A stretch of DNA of 64,000 bases from JAIBJN01 sp963802795 (GTDB taxonomy: Bacteria > Actinomycetota > Thermoleophilia > Gaiellales > Gaiellaceae): assembly GCA_963802795.1 (NCBI GenBank), contig CAWDJV010000005.1, positions 682,001-746,000 on the forward strand, read 5' to 3'. The first letter of the stretch is position 1. Each line of letters opens with the position of its first letter. The position numbers and the translations under genes are program-made. The notes beneath the pieces were generated by a model, which worked only from the letters and a program-made list of their open reading frames with translations, was not told the origin of the DNA and did not search any database. Positions 44,508 to 52,639 of the stretch are shown here, piece after piece.

Positions 44508-44553
44508 GGGCCGGCCACCGGCCCGTGACGGGGAGCGAGCCGAAGGTGAGCGA
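44504..44553 (-). promoter_or_regulatory. dppB-dppC junction hairpin and direct repeat
   Basis: A perfect 11-bp stem (44504-44514 with 44518-44528, loop CCA) includes the dppC GTG start codon in its last arm. Adjacent positions 44531-44553 repeat, with two mismatches, the 23-nt element found after dppC at 43522-43544. The repeat begins directly at the dppB stop. Together with the dppD start hairpin, this suggests translation-level control within the operon. Confidence 0.55.
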
Positions 44554-45519
44554 TCAATCCGCCACCCTCGGGTCGAGCTTGAAGTAGAGGAGGTCGGCGA
44601 CGTAGTTGGCGAACACGACCGAGAGGGTGAGGATGAGGAACGACGCCTGGAGGACCGGGTAGTCACGCTCGACGACGGCGTCGTAGGTGGCGAGGCCGAT
44701 GCCAGGGTAGGAGAAGACCGTCTCGACCAGGATCGCTCCCGCCACCAGGTAGCCGAGCGAGAGCGCGATCAGGGTCACGATGGGAAGCAGGGAGGCGCGG
44801 AAGGCGTGCTTCCAGACGATCGCCCAGTTGCGAAGCCCCTTCGCCCGCGCCGTGAGGACGTAGTCCTCGCCGAGCGCCTCCATGAGGGACGAGCGCACGA
44901 TGAGCGCGTACTCGCCGTAGAGGACGATCCCGAGCGTGGTGGCCGGGAGGATCATGTGCTCCAGCCGGTCGACGAAGACCTCCCACCACGAGGGGTCGGT
45001 GAACTGGAGGAAGGGATCGGAGACGCCGGAAGCGGGCAGCGTGCCCGCGAAGAAGATGAGGAACATCAATCCCAGCCACTGCGTCGGCAGCGAGTAGAAG
45101 ACGAGCGAGAAGCTCAGGTTTCCCCAGTCGAGGAACGTGCCGCGCCTCCAGGCGGCCACGACGCCGGTGAGGATCCCGAAGACGATCGCGAAGACGGTGC
45201 CGAGGGCGATCATCGGCAACGTGTTCAGGAGCGGGTCGATCAGCTCGTCGACGACGGGCTCCCGGCTGACGAAGGAGCGGCCCATGTCGCCGTGCGCGAG
45301 CGACTCGAGGTAGATCCCGTACTGCTCCCACTTCGACTGGTCGAGCCCCAGCTCGGCACGGAGCTGCTCCTTGAACTCCACCGTGCAGAACTGGCAGCGG
45401 AGCCCGGTGACGGCGTCACCGGGCACCGCCCGGAAGATGACGAAGTTGAGGGTGATGGCGACGAACACCGTCACCAGCGCGAACAGGGTGCGCTTCAGGA
45501 AGTAGTCCGCGCCCCTCAT
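44554..45519 (-). CDS. dppB: DppB-like peptide ABC transporter permease
   Basis: A 321-residue permease starting YFLKRTLFALVTVFVAITLN, the typical first span of the DppB/OppB type, with the N-terminal TM_PBP1 domain and six spans overall. The EAA loop is DYVLTARAKGLRNWAIVWKH. The first periplasmic loop contains two cysteines (CQFC) not usual in this family; they could form a disulfide or be incidental. It is preceded by a 40-nt gap after dppA and followed by the hairpin junction to dppC. Confidence 0.93.
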   Translation of the reverse strand: MRGADYFLKRTLFALVTVFVAITLNFVIFRAVPGDAVTGLRCQFCTVEFKEQLRAELGLDQSKWEQYGIYLESLAHGDMGRSFVSREPVVDELIDPLLNTLPMIALGTVFAIVFGILTGVVAAWRRGTFLDWGNLSFSLVFYSLPTQWLGLMFLIFFAGTLPASGVSDPFLQFTDPSWWEVFVDRLEHMILPATTLGIVLYGEYALIVRSSLMEALGEDYVLTARAKGLRNWAIVWKHAFRASLLPIVTLIALSLGYLVAGAILVETVFSYPGIGLATYDAVVERDYPVLQASFLILTLSVVFANYVADLLYFKLDPRVAD

Positions 45520-45559
45520 CTCGACTCGTTTTCGTCGCCTCTGCTAGCGGCCGGCTACC

Positions 45560-47236
45560 TCATTCCACCTGGTACGGCTCGCCGAGGTAGCGCTTGGTGT
45601 AGGTGTCGAGCGAGCCCGGCAGGAAGCCGTCCCACTTCTCCCCGTTCGCCGTGATGATGTCGAGGACTGCGAGCTGGATGTACGGCTTGTCCTCGTAGAG
45701 GATGTCCTGGAGCTGCCAGACGATCTCGCGGCGCTTCTCCTCGTCGGCGGTGCCGGCCTGCTCCTCGTAGAGCTTGTCGTACTCGGGGTTGCAGTAGGCG
45801 GTGTCGCTCCAGCTGCCGTACTGGTCACAGGTGACGACCGAGAGGACGAAGTTCGGGTCGAGGTAGCCGACCCAGTCCCACATGGACAGGTCGAAGTTCA
45901 GGTACTTCCAGTCGGGAGCGCCGATCTCCTCGAACGCGGCCGTGCTGTCGAGGGCCCGCTGGGTCACCTCGACCCCGATCTCCGCGAGCCCGTTCCTGGC
46001 GATCTCGAAGGCGCGGTTGATGCCGTCGAGGCTGTCCGGCGTGATGATCTCGTAGGCCATCCTGTGGCCTTCGGCCATCCTGACCCCGTCCGACCCGCGC
46101 TCGTAGCCGAGGTCGTCGAGGATCTGGTTGGCGAGGTCGATGTCGTACTCCTCGGGCTCGAGGTTCGGGTTCATCCACTCGCCCGCGGCCGGCGTGACGA
46201 TGCTGGCAACGGGCTGGGCGTGACCCGCGTACACGACCTCGATCATCTCTTCGCGGTTCATCGCGTGCGCGAACGCCTCGCGCACCTTCGGGTCGAGGAG
46301 CTCACGGTTCTTCGGTTTCTTCGGGTTCGAATTGAAGATGAAGTTGTTGATCTGGAAGCCCTCGGCCTTGATCAGCTCGATGTCGGAGTTGCCCTCGAGG
46401 GCTGAGACCGCGGTGAGCGGGGCGCTGATGAAGTCGAGCTCGCCGGATGTGAAGGCGGTCACCATCGCGTCCGAGTTGGCGAACCACTGGATCCCGACCG
46501 CGTCGGCATTGGGGGGCGTGCCGTAGAAGCCCGGGTTCCGCTCGAGGATCGTCGTGCCCTTCTTGTCGTACTCCGTGAGCACGTACTGGCCTCCCGAGAC
46601 GATTGGCAGGTCGTTCTGCGGCAGGTACTGCCTCAGCGCCTTGCCGTCGCCGACCGCGAACTTCTCCCAGACGTGCTTGGGGAGGATGAAGAACTGCTGG
46701 AGCTGCGGCAGGACGTTGCCGATCTCCCTCGCGTACGTGATCACGAGCGTGTTCTCGTCGGGAGCCTCGAGGCTCTCGACGTGCTCGAGGAAGGGCGCCA
46801 GGTTGGCGGCGGGGCCGTCGGCGTACTTGAGGATCGTCTCGCCGGTCCAGACCGCGTCTTCGGCTGTCAGCGGCGTGCCGTCCGACCACTTGCCGCCGGG
46901 CTTCAGGTGGAACGTCCAGGTGAGCCCGTCCTCGGAGGTCTCCCAGCTCTCGGCCCAGTCGCCTTCCCATTCGAAGTTCGGGTCGTACTGGATGAGGATC
47001 GGGTAGATGTCGACGAACGTGGCGTACGACTGGGCGCTGAAGGCGGTGAAGGGGTTGATCTTGTCGAAGCCGTCGGTGGTCCCTATGCGCAGGATCCCGC
47101 CCTGAACCGGCTCGCCCTCGCTCTCTTCCGCTCCCGTCCCCGTAGCCGACGCGCCCTCGTCGCCGTCGCCGCCGCAGCCGACGACCCCGACGAGCAGCGC
47201 GAGGGCTGCGATCACCCACAGCACGCGCTTTCTCAT
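45560..47236 (-). CDS. dppA: DppA/OppA-like peptide-binding lipoprotein (SBP_bac_5)
   Basis: A 558-residue extracytoplasmic solute-binding protein. A lipoprotein signal peptide is clear: RKR, then a hydrophobic stretch VLWVIAALALLVGVV, then lipobox VVGC with Cys near residue 21, followed by an acidic linker. The family-5 signature is near residue 80-130 (YDPNFEWEGDWAESWETSED then WTFHLKPGGKWSDGTPLTAEDAV in part). It should capture peptides or other oligomeric amides and present them to DppB/C. It begins one nt after the S66 carboxypeptidase stop codon, so importer and hydrolases form one transcription unit. Confidence 0.93.
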   Translation of the reverse strand: MRKRVLWVIAALALLVGVVGCGGDGDEGASATGTGAEESEGEPVQGGILRIGTTDGFDKINPFTAFSAQSYATFVDIYPILIQYDPNFEWEGDWAESWETSEDGLTWTFHLKPGGKWSDGTPLTAEDAVWTGETILKYADGPAANLAPFLEHVESLEAPDENTLVITYAREIGNVLPQLQQFFILPKHVWEKFAVGDGKALRQYLPQNDLPIVSGGQYVLTEYDKKGTTILERNPGFYGTPPNADAVGIQWFANSDAMVTAFTSGELDFISAPLTAVSALEGNSDIELIKAEGFQINNFIFNSNPKKPKNRELLDPKVREAFAHAMNREEMIEVVYAGHAQPVASIVTPAAGEWMNPNLEPEEYDIDLANQILDDLGYERGSDGVRMAEGHRMAYEIITPDSLDGINRAFEIARNGLAEIGVEVTQRALDSTAAFEEIGAPDWKYLNFDLSMWDWVGYLDPNFVLSVVTCDQYGSWSDTAYCNPEYDKLYEEQAGTADEEKRREIVWQLQDILYEDKPYIQLAVLDIITANGEKWDGFLPGSLDTYTKRYLGEPYQVE

Positions 47237-47237
47237 C

Positions 47238-48215
47238 TCAACTCTCTCCCTCTCCCCCCGGTGTCAACCCCGGCGACTCGATCGTGAGCGTCCTCGTGTC
47301 CGCATCGAGTGTCGCCGTGACGCCGAGCGGAATGCTTGCGAGGTGCTTCCCGTGGCCCAAGGGAAGCTTGTATAACACGGGGACGCCGAGCGGCTCCAGG
47401 TGAACCTCGAGCACGTCCTCGATGGAGCGCGTCCTCGGCCAGCCGTGCGGGTGGTCGCTCCATTCGCACTTCTCCATCTCCCCGACTACGACTCCGCGGA
47501 CGCCGGCGAGTTTGCCGGCATGCGCCAACTGGGTCAGGAGCCCGTCCGCCTGGTACGGCGGAAGGTAGTAGTCCTCGAAGAAGAAGATGGACCCGTCCAG
47601 GTCGATCTCCCACGGCGTGCCCATCGTCTGGACGAGGAGGGAGAGGCAACCGCCGACGAGCGGCGCCGTCGCCTTCCCGCCCCGGATCGTACGGACGAAG
47701 GGGCTGTCGGGGTTGGGCGGGACCTCGCCGGCGGCGCCTCCGCGGAGCACGGCCAGCAGCCGTTCCTTCGAGAAGGCGGTCGTCTCCACGTCGCCCACCC
47801 CGAGCAGGCCGTTCCCGTAGAAGGTGGCGAGCCCGGCGCGCTGCAGGAGCGCGACGTGGAGAGCGGTGATGTCCGAGAACCCGACGAAGGGCTTCGGGTT
47901 GGCTGCGACGAGGTCGAAGTCGAGGTGCGGGATGACCTGTGCCGAGCCGTACCCTCCCTGGAGGCACTGGACGACGTCCACCTCGGGATCCGCGAACAGG
48001 GCGTTCAGGTCGGCGGCGCGGTCGCGCTCGTCTCCGGCGACGAAGTCGTCGCGCGCGAGCGCGTGGTCGGCGAGCTTCACGCGGTAGCCCTGCGACTCCC
48101 ACCACTCGACGCCGCGCAGCACGTCCGAGCGGCTCTCGTAGGGGCTCGCAGGCGCCGCGACCCCGATCGTGCCGCCGTCGGGCAGCGGCCGGCCGAAGAG
48201 CGCGGCCTCCGTCAA
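47238..48215 (-). CDS. LD-carboxypeptidase (peptidase S66)
   Basis: A 325-residue member of the S66 family (LdcA, microcin C resistance MccF). The nucleophile Ser is in FVGFSDITALHVAL (near residue 105), the Glu is in VVVGEMEKC and the His is in LGHGKHLASIPLG. LdcA removes D-Ala from murein tetrapeptides during wall recycling; MccF cleaves microcin. There is no signal peptide, so it is cytosolic, fitting imported substrates. TTG 48215 overlaps the C45 gene stop (TTGA). The nearest other starts lie far upstream in shadow sequence. Confidence 0.9.
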   Translation of the reverse strand: MTEAALFGRPLPDGGTIGVAAPASPYESRSDVLRGVEWWESQGYRVKLADHALARDDFVAGDERDRAADLNALFADPEVDVVQCLQGGYGSAQVIPHLDFDLVAANPKPFVGFSDITALHVALLQRAGLATFYGNGLLGVGDVETTAFSKERLLAVLRGGAAGEVPPNPDSPFVRTIRGGKATAPLVGGCLSLLVQTMGTPWEIDLDGSIFFFEDYYLPPYQADGLLTQLAHAGKLAGVRGVVVGEMEKCEWSDHPHGWPRTRSIEDVLEVHLEPLGVPVLYKLPLGHGKHLASIPLGVTATLDADTRTLTIESPGLTPGGEGES

Positions 48216-49225
48216 ACGCCGAACCGGTAGACCTGGGCCTCGGAGTCGCAGGGATTCCCGCGCCCGTAGGTGATCTCGCCGGCGGTGACGTCGGCGACGC
48301 ACCAGAACACGGTCTTTACCTCCTTCGGCTTGCCCGGTTCGGAGTGCCGGCAGATCGAGTCGGGGCCGTTCGCGTGGTCGGCAAGCGCAACCGCAGGGTC
48401 TCCACCGTCAACCCTTCCTCCTGCGCCAGCACGCGTGCGCGTTCGAGCCGAGTGCAGGAGTTCTCGTAGTGGTCCGTGCGTCTCGAAGCGCTGCATGTCC
48501 GAGGAGGCGTAGTGGTTCGTGTGGGCGAGGAAGCCGGCGGGCCCGGGCTCCTCCACCGACGCCTCGGTCGCCGAGCCCTCGACGTTGAGCGCGCCGTCCG
48601 AGCGATGCGCGAAGACCCAGTTGTACGAGGATGCGCGAGCGGGATGGAGCACCGCCTCGACGGCCTCGGCGAGCGTCCTCCGCGTCGTGACGGCGCGCAT
48701 CTGGAGGAGGCGCGGGATGCCAATGCGTTCGTCGTTCGGAGAGAGCTCGTTACCGGTGACCGAGAGCCCCGCGTCGTTCCAGGCCACGCTGAGCCACGGG
48801 CCGTTTCCGAGCGTGAAGACCACCGGCTCGCCGGGCACCCGCCACTCGATGGCCACCAGGTCCTCTTCGTCCTCCGCGTAGAGGTCGTTGTTGTGCGCGA
48901 CGAGCAGGTGGCCGTTCGCGCTCAGCTTCCCGGTGACGACCAGGTCGCTGCAACCCGTCGGAAGCTCTGCGGGCGCCAGCTCCTCGATCGAGGCGGCGAA
49001 GACCGCGAGCGGGTCGATGCCGGCTCCCTCGGCCACGCCGTCCAGCTCCTCGACCACCCAGGGCAGGTGCTCGACCGTGACCGCGCGGTAGCGGCGCACG
49101 AGGTCGGGGTCATACGGCAGCGCTGCGAATCGACGGACGGTCTCGGCAGTGGCCGAGCCGATCTGGCGGCCGACGTCGGCGTGCGACCCCTGGGCACGCA
49201 GGAGCGGGATCGGCGGCGGCGTCAC
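48212..49225 (-). CDS. C45-family Ntn hydrolase (acyl-CoA:6-APA acyltransferase-like), two compensating frameshifts
   Basis: About 337 codons. The N-terminus HADVGRQIGSATAETVRRFA and the autocatalytic Gly-Cys in PTGCSDLVVTG (Cys near residue 90, the N-terminal nucleophile after cleavage) identify the acyl-coenzyme A:6-aminopenicillanic acid acyltransferase/C45 family. HNNDLYAEDEEDLV and AGLSVTGNELSPNDERIG are typical strands. Between about 48475 and 48390 the frame is wrong. An extra base near 48475-48480 and a missing one near 48390 compensate; the corrected segment reads DHYENSCTRLERARVLAQEE. Family members cleave or form N-acyl amides. It overlaps both neighbours (GTGA start, TTGA end). 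Confidence 0.87.
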   Translation of the reverse strand: MTPPPIPLLRAQGSHADVGRQIGSATAETVRRFAALPYDPDLVRRYRAVTVEHLPWVVEELDGVAEGAGIDPLAVFAASIEELAPAELPTGCSDLVVTGKLSANGHLLVAHNNDLYAEDEEDLVAIEWRVPGEPVVFTLGNGPWLSVAWNDAGLSVTGNELSPNDERIGIPRLLQMRAVTTRRTLAEAVEAVLHPARASSYNWVFAHRSDGALNVEGSATEASVEEPGPAGFLAHTNHYASSDMQRFETHGPLRELLHSARTRTRAGAGGRVDGGDPAVALADHANGPDSICRHSEPGKPKEVKTVFWCVADVTAGEITYGRGNPCDSEAQVYRFGV

Positions 49226-50034
49226 AGCGTCTCCTGCGGCTCGCGGCGCTTCGGGAGCGGCTTCGCGAGCAGGTCGCGGACGAAGCCGAGGCACTCCTCG
49301 ACCGCGGCGGCCAGGAAGGCCTCGCCTTTTTCGGCCGTGCCCTTGGAGGCGTCTCCCTGGATGCCGGTGACCGAGAAGGACGACCACCACGGCATCACGC
49401 GCATGGGACCGTCCGACCACTCCATGTACGAGTACTCGCCGGCGGGAAAGCCGCGCTCGTCGAGCGCCTTCTCCATGTCCACGGCCTCAGGGTCGACGGC
49501 CAGGTAGATGGACGTCTCGAGCTCGCACGCGTGGGCCATCCCGCCCGCGTCCGAGTCGCGGATCTCCTCGATGCGCTCCAGCGCCTTTCTCCCGGAGAGG
49601 TAGAAGGCCGAGCCGGCGAGGACCTCGGGATGGTCGACGCCGACGAGGCGTGCCGCCGCGTCCACGAACGGCTGGTTGGACCCGTGCCCGTTGAGGAAGA
49701 GCATGCGCCGGAAGCCGTGGCGCGCGAGCGAGCTGCCGACGTCCTTGCAGTAGCGCGTGAAGGTCTCCCATCCGATCGTGATCGGGCCCGGAAAGTCCAT
49801 GTGGTGTGGCGAGTAGCCGTGCGAGATGATCGGCAGCAGCACGATCTCGTCCGGCGCCGCCTCGGCCGTTCGCCGGCAGATCTCCCAGGTGATGCGGACG
49901 TCCGTGTCGATGGGCAGGTGCGGCCCGTGGTCCTCGAGCGTCGCCACCGGGATGAGGCAGACGCGCTCCTCGCCCGCCGCGCGGCGGACCTCCGGCCAGG
50001 AGAGGCGCTCGTAGAGGAGCGGGCTACCCCACAT
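49222..50034 (-). CDS. Creatininase-family amidohydrolase
   Basis: A 270-residue metal-dependent amidohydrolase. The conserved motifs are LEDHGPHLPIDTD (the family usually has EQHGPHLP), FLNGHGSNQPFVDAA and the Glu in AHACELETSIYLAV, which together supply the dinuclear metal site. The family includes creatininase, mycofactocin MftE and formamide hydrolases, all cleaving cyclic or strained amides. No mycofactocin genes are near. The gene starts six nt after osmC and its stop overlaps the C45 GTG. It is therefore part of the peptide/amide operon that ends with the Dpp importer. Confidence 0.9.
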   Translation of the reverse strand: MWGSPLLYERLSWPEVRRAAGEERVCLIPVATLEDHGPHLPIDTDVRITWEICRRTAEAAPDEIVLLPIISHGYSPHHMDFPGPITIGWETFTRYCKDVGSSLARHGFRRMLFLNGHGSNQPFVDAAARLVGVDHPEVLAGSAFYLSGRKALERIEEIRDSDAGGMAHACELETSIYLAVDPEAVDMEKALDERGFPAGEYSYMEWSDGPMRVMPWWSSFSVTGIQGDASKGTAEKGEAFLAAAVEECLGFVRDLLAKPLPKRREPQETL

Positions 50035-50040
50035 GGTGCC

Positions 50041-50475
50041 CTAGCCCTCGAAGGTCGCCTCGAGCGTGATCTCCGGCACGGCGGCGAGCGCCTGCGACAC
50101 CGGGCAGTTCTGCTTGGCGCCCTCCGCCGCCTCCTTGAACCCGGCCTCGTCGAGGCCCGGCACCCTCCCCAGAACCCTGAGCGCGATCTTCGTGATCCCC
50201 GTGCCGGGCACGAAGGTCACGTCGGCGCTCGTCTCGAGCCGCTCGGGCGCGTTTCCCGCCTCCGCGAGGGCGTGGGCGAGGGACATCGAGAAGCAGGCCG
50301 CGTGAGCGGCCGCGATCAGCTCCTCCGGGCTCGTCTTCCCCGCGGGGTCCTCGGTCCGCGAGGCCCAGGTGACATCGAGCGGGCCGAACGCGCCGCTCCC
50401 GACCTGATCGATCGTCCCGCTTCCCTCGATGAGGCTCCCCTGCCAGGAGACCTCGGCGTGGCGTTCTGCGGCCAT
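50041..50475 (-). CDS. OsmC/Ohr-family peroxiredoxin-like protein
   Basis: A 144-residue OsmC-family protein. The two redox cysteines that reduce organic hydroperoxides are in AAHAACFSMSLAHAL (Cys near 61) and KQNCPVSQALAAVPEI (Cys near 124), with the family start AEVSWQGSL. The sequence is OsmC rather than Ohr type. GGGAG precedes ATG 50475 at good spacing. An inverted repeat overlaps its probable -10 (TACAGT), suggesting a repressor site. It heads the leftward transcription unit, though its product may simply share the promoter with the amide-hydrolysing genes. Confidence 0.93.
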   Translation of the reverse strand: MAAERHAEVSWQGSLIEGSGTIDQVGSGAFGPLDVTWASRTEDPAGKTSPEELIAAAHAACFSMSLAHALAEAGNAPERLETSADVTFVPGTGITKIALRVLGRVPGLDEAGFKEAAEGAKQNCPVSQALAAVPEITLEATFEG

Positions 50476-50490
50476 GTTGCGCTCCCTCTC

Positions 50491-50511
50491 GTCGCTGACG
50501 CAGCGACTGTA
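50491..50511 (-). promoter_or_regulatory. osmC promoter with overlapping inverted-repeat operator
   Basis: The perfect inverted repeat GTCGCTG-ACG-CAGCGAC (50491-50507) partly overlaps TACAGT (50511-50506 on the minus strand), a TAnnnT-type -10 about 30 nt before ATG 50475. A repressor bound here would block transcription of osmC and the downstream genes. Confidence 0.45.
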
Positions 50512-50553
50512 CCGCGGGGTGTGCGTCCGTTGCTGCTACCTTGTCGGGTACCA

Positions 50554-50647
50554 GGCCGACAGCCAGTCGGCCGTGAGATGAGCTTCTCGTTCCTCCTTCG
50601 GACGTCCGAGCAAGTCGCGTCTCGAACATAAAGAAGGAGTAGAACAG
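50554..50647 (+). promoter_or_regulatory. Structured 5' leader of the DEAD-box helicase gene
   Basis: The leader contains a perfect hairpin GGCCGAC-AGCCA-GTCGGCC (50554-50572), the palindrome TCGGACGTCCGA (50598-50609), a short open frame (50578-50631) and a strong Shine-Dalgarno GAAGGAG about nine nt before TTG 50648. Helicase genes of this type are often controlled through their own 5' UTR, but no known riboswitch was recognised. Confidence 0.4.
50578..50631 (+). CDS. Possible 17-residue leader peptide upstream of the helicase
   Basis: ATG 50578 to TAA 50629-50631 encodes MSFSFLLRTSEQVASRT. The stop lies just before the helicase Shine-Dalgarno, so terminating ribosomes could reinitiate at TTG 50648. 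Its own ribosome-binding site is weak (GTGAG). It may be chance. Confidence 0.25.
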   Translation: MSFSFLLRTSEQVASRT

Positions 50648-51821
50648 TTGTCTCAGCAGTCTTTCCGCGGGCTTGGCGTGTCTGCGCGCGTCGTCGACGC
50701 GCTCGCCGCCCGCTCCATCAACGAGCCCTTCAGGATCCAGTCGCTCGTCCTCCCGGACGCGCTCGCCGGGCTCGACGTGCTCGCGAAGTCGCCCACCGGG
50801 TCGGGCAAGACGCTCGCCTTCGCTCTGCCGATCGTCGAGCGTACGACTCCGCGGGACGGGAAGCCGAGCGCTCTCGTGCTCGTGCCGACCCGCGAGCTCG
50901 CCGGGCAGGTCGCCGACGATCTCCGCCTGGTTGCGAAGCCCAAGGGCCTGCGGGTCGCGGCGGTGTACGGCGGCGTCCCGATCAAGAGCCAGGCGGCGGA
51001 GGCTCGCTCGCGCGGACGTCCTCGTTGCGACGCCCGGCCGGCTCGAAGACCTCGCCCAGCGGCAGCTCGTCAGCCTCGAACAGGTTCGAATCCTCATCCT
51101 CGACGAGGCCGACCGGATGCTCGACATGGGCTTCAAGCCGCAGGTCGACCGGATCGTCCGCCGCGTGCCGACGAACCGGCAGACGATGTTCTTCTCCGCC
51201 ACGCTCGACGGCGAGGTCGGCACGCTCGCCCGCGCCTACACCTCCAGCCCGTCGCGCTTCGAGGCGGAGCTGCCGTCCGATCGCTCCGGCGGCGAGATCG
51301 AGCACCGCTTCGTCGCGGTCGACCAGAGCACGAAGGTGGAGACGCTCGTCGACCACCTGCGGTCCTCGGACGGGCTGACGCTCGTCTTCGTCCGCACGAA
51401 GCGGGGCGCCGACCGGCTGGCCCGCAAGCTCGCCGGCCACGGCGTCAAGGCCGCGGCCATGCACGGCGACATGACCCAGGGGGCCCGCGAGCGCGCGCTC
51501 GACCGCTTCGACAGCGGCCGGGTGCCGGTGCTCGTGGCCACCGACGTCGCCGCCCGAGGCCTCGACATCGACGACGTCGAGCACGTCGTCAACTACGACC
51601 CTCCTGCCGAGGACAAGGCGTACCTCCATCGCACGGGCCGCACCGGCCGCGCAGGCCGAAGCGGTGTCGCGCTCACCTTCGTGCTTCCCGACCAGCAGGC
51701 CGACGCGAGCCGGGTCGCCGGTCGCCTCGGCCACCGCGAGCAGTTCGAGAGCGCGGGGCTGCGCTCGGCCCGCGCGAAGCTCGTCTACTCGAGCCGCCGC
51801 GGCCGCCGCTCCAAGTGGTAG
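50648..51821 (+). CDS. DEAD-box ATP-dependent RNA helicase (RhlE-like), frameshifted
   Basis: A short DEAD-box helicase core of about 390 residues that unwinds structured RNA. In order: Q-motif SINEPFRIQSLVLPDALAG, motif I SPTGSGKTLAFALP, Ia VLVPTRELAGQV, then after a frame change ADVLVATPGRLEDL, motif II ILDEADRMLDMGF, III SATLDGEV, and VI HRTGRTGRAGRSG. One extra base near 51009-51011 (in GGCTCGCTCGCG) separates motif Ia from the DVLVATPGR strand. No long basic C-terminal tail is present. TTG 50648 is chosen for its excellent upstream GAAGGAG. It ends eight nt before the stop of a convergent methyltransferase gene. Confidence 0.88.
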
Positions 51822-51828
51822 AGCTCGA

Positions 51829-52564
51829 CTAGACGCGCCGGCCGACGATCGCCACCAGCCCGACGGGGAGCGTCTCGTCGCCGAACGACGTCGAGACGCG
51901 AACCTCGAGGCCGTGCCGGGCCAGGAGAGCGGGCACTCGGGAGGTGTCCACCAGCACGTTCTCGTGGCGCTCGTCGTCGCGCCGCCAGGTGCCGTCCTCC
52001 TCTCGGAGGAAGGTCGTCATCTCGCGAACGTAGAGGTTCGGGCGGGGAACGCTGAATCGCGCGACGATCGCCCAGTCGTCGCCCACCCGCCCCTGACTCT
52101 TCTCGTCCCGGCGCGCCTCCCCCCAGGAGAGATCGCAGAGGTCGATCGCGAGGACGCCCTCGGGCCGCGAGGGCGGCGGCGGCGGCCACGAGAGCGCGCT
52201 CGACGGACTCTTCGTCCGGCAGGTAGCTGAGGACGTGACCCACCGAGACGACCGCGTCGCAGCTCGGGAGCGGATCGTCCGGCAAGACGAGCTGCTCGAT
52301 CGACTCCGCGCCGGGGGCGGTCTCCCGAGCCAGCTCGAGCATTGCCGGCGACGCATCGGTTGCGACGACGCGGTGGCCGGCTTCGATCAGGTGCCGGGTG
52401 AGCAGGCCGCTCCCGCACCCCAGCTCGAGCACGAGCCCGCTCCGCTCGCGTACCGGTTCGAGCAGCGCGAGGATCCCCGGAGCGCAGGCGTCGGCGTGGA
52501 AGCCGTAGCCGAGATGGTGCACCCGGGCGAGATCTCGCCGGTAGTACGGATCGGTAGTGCCCAC
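51829..52564 (-). CDS. Class I SAM-dependent methyltransferase, frameshifted
   Basis: About 245 residues. Motif I is GLVLELGCGSGLLTRHLIEA (near 50), motif II VVATDASPAMLELARE, then SCDAVVSVGHVLSYLPDEES. The frame changes near 52166-52172, where one extra base interrupts AALRPEGVLAIDLCDLSWGE. The C-terminal part (LYVREMTTFLREEDGTWRRD) matches small-molecule methyltransferases of the methyltransf_25/11 type. The substrate is unknown. It starts at 52564 with tandem upstream hairpin sequence that belongs to the preceding gene's terminator. Confidence 0.82.
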
Positions 52565-52586
52565 CGACCAAATCCTCGCAGCCGGC

Positions 52587-52616
52587 CGGGCCGCCGGCTG
52601 GGGTGCCGGCGGCCCG
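52587..52616 (-). terminator. Strong hairpin terminator after the 205-residue membrane protein gene
   Basis: A perfect 12-bp GC stem (52587-52598 with 52605-52616) with loop TGGGGT lies between the membrane-protein stop (52640) and the methyltransferase start (52564), both leftward. No T-run follows. Confidence 0.6.
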
Positions 52617-52639
52617 ATCTCGGCTTGGGGAACGCGCGG

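Noticed and set aside
49222..50034. Mycofactocin system (MftE) based on the creatininase-family gene
   Set aside because: No mycofactocin precursor peptide, radical SAM or glycosyltransferase genes nearby; neighbours are amide hydrolases and a peptide importer.
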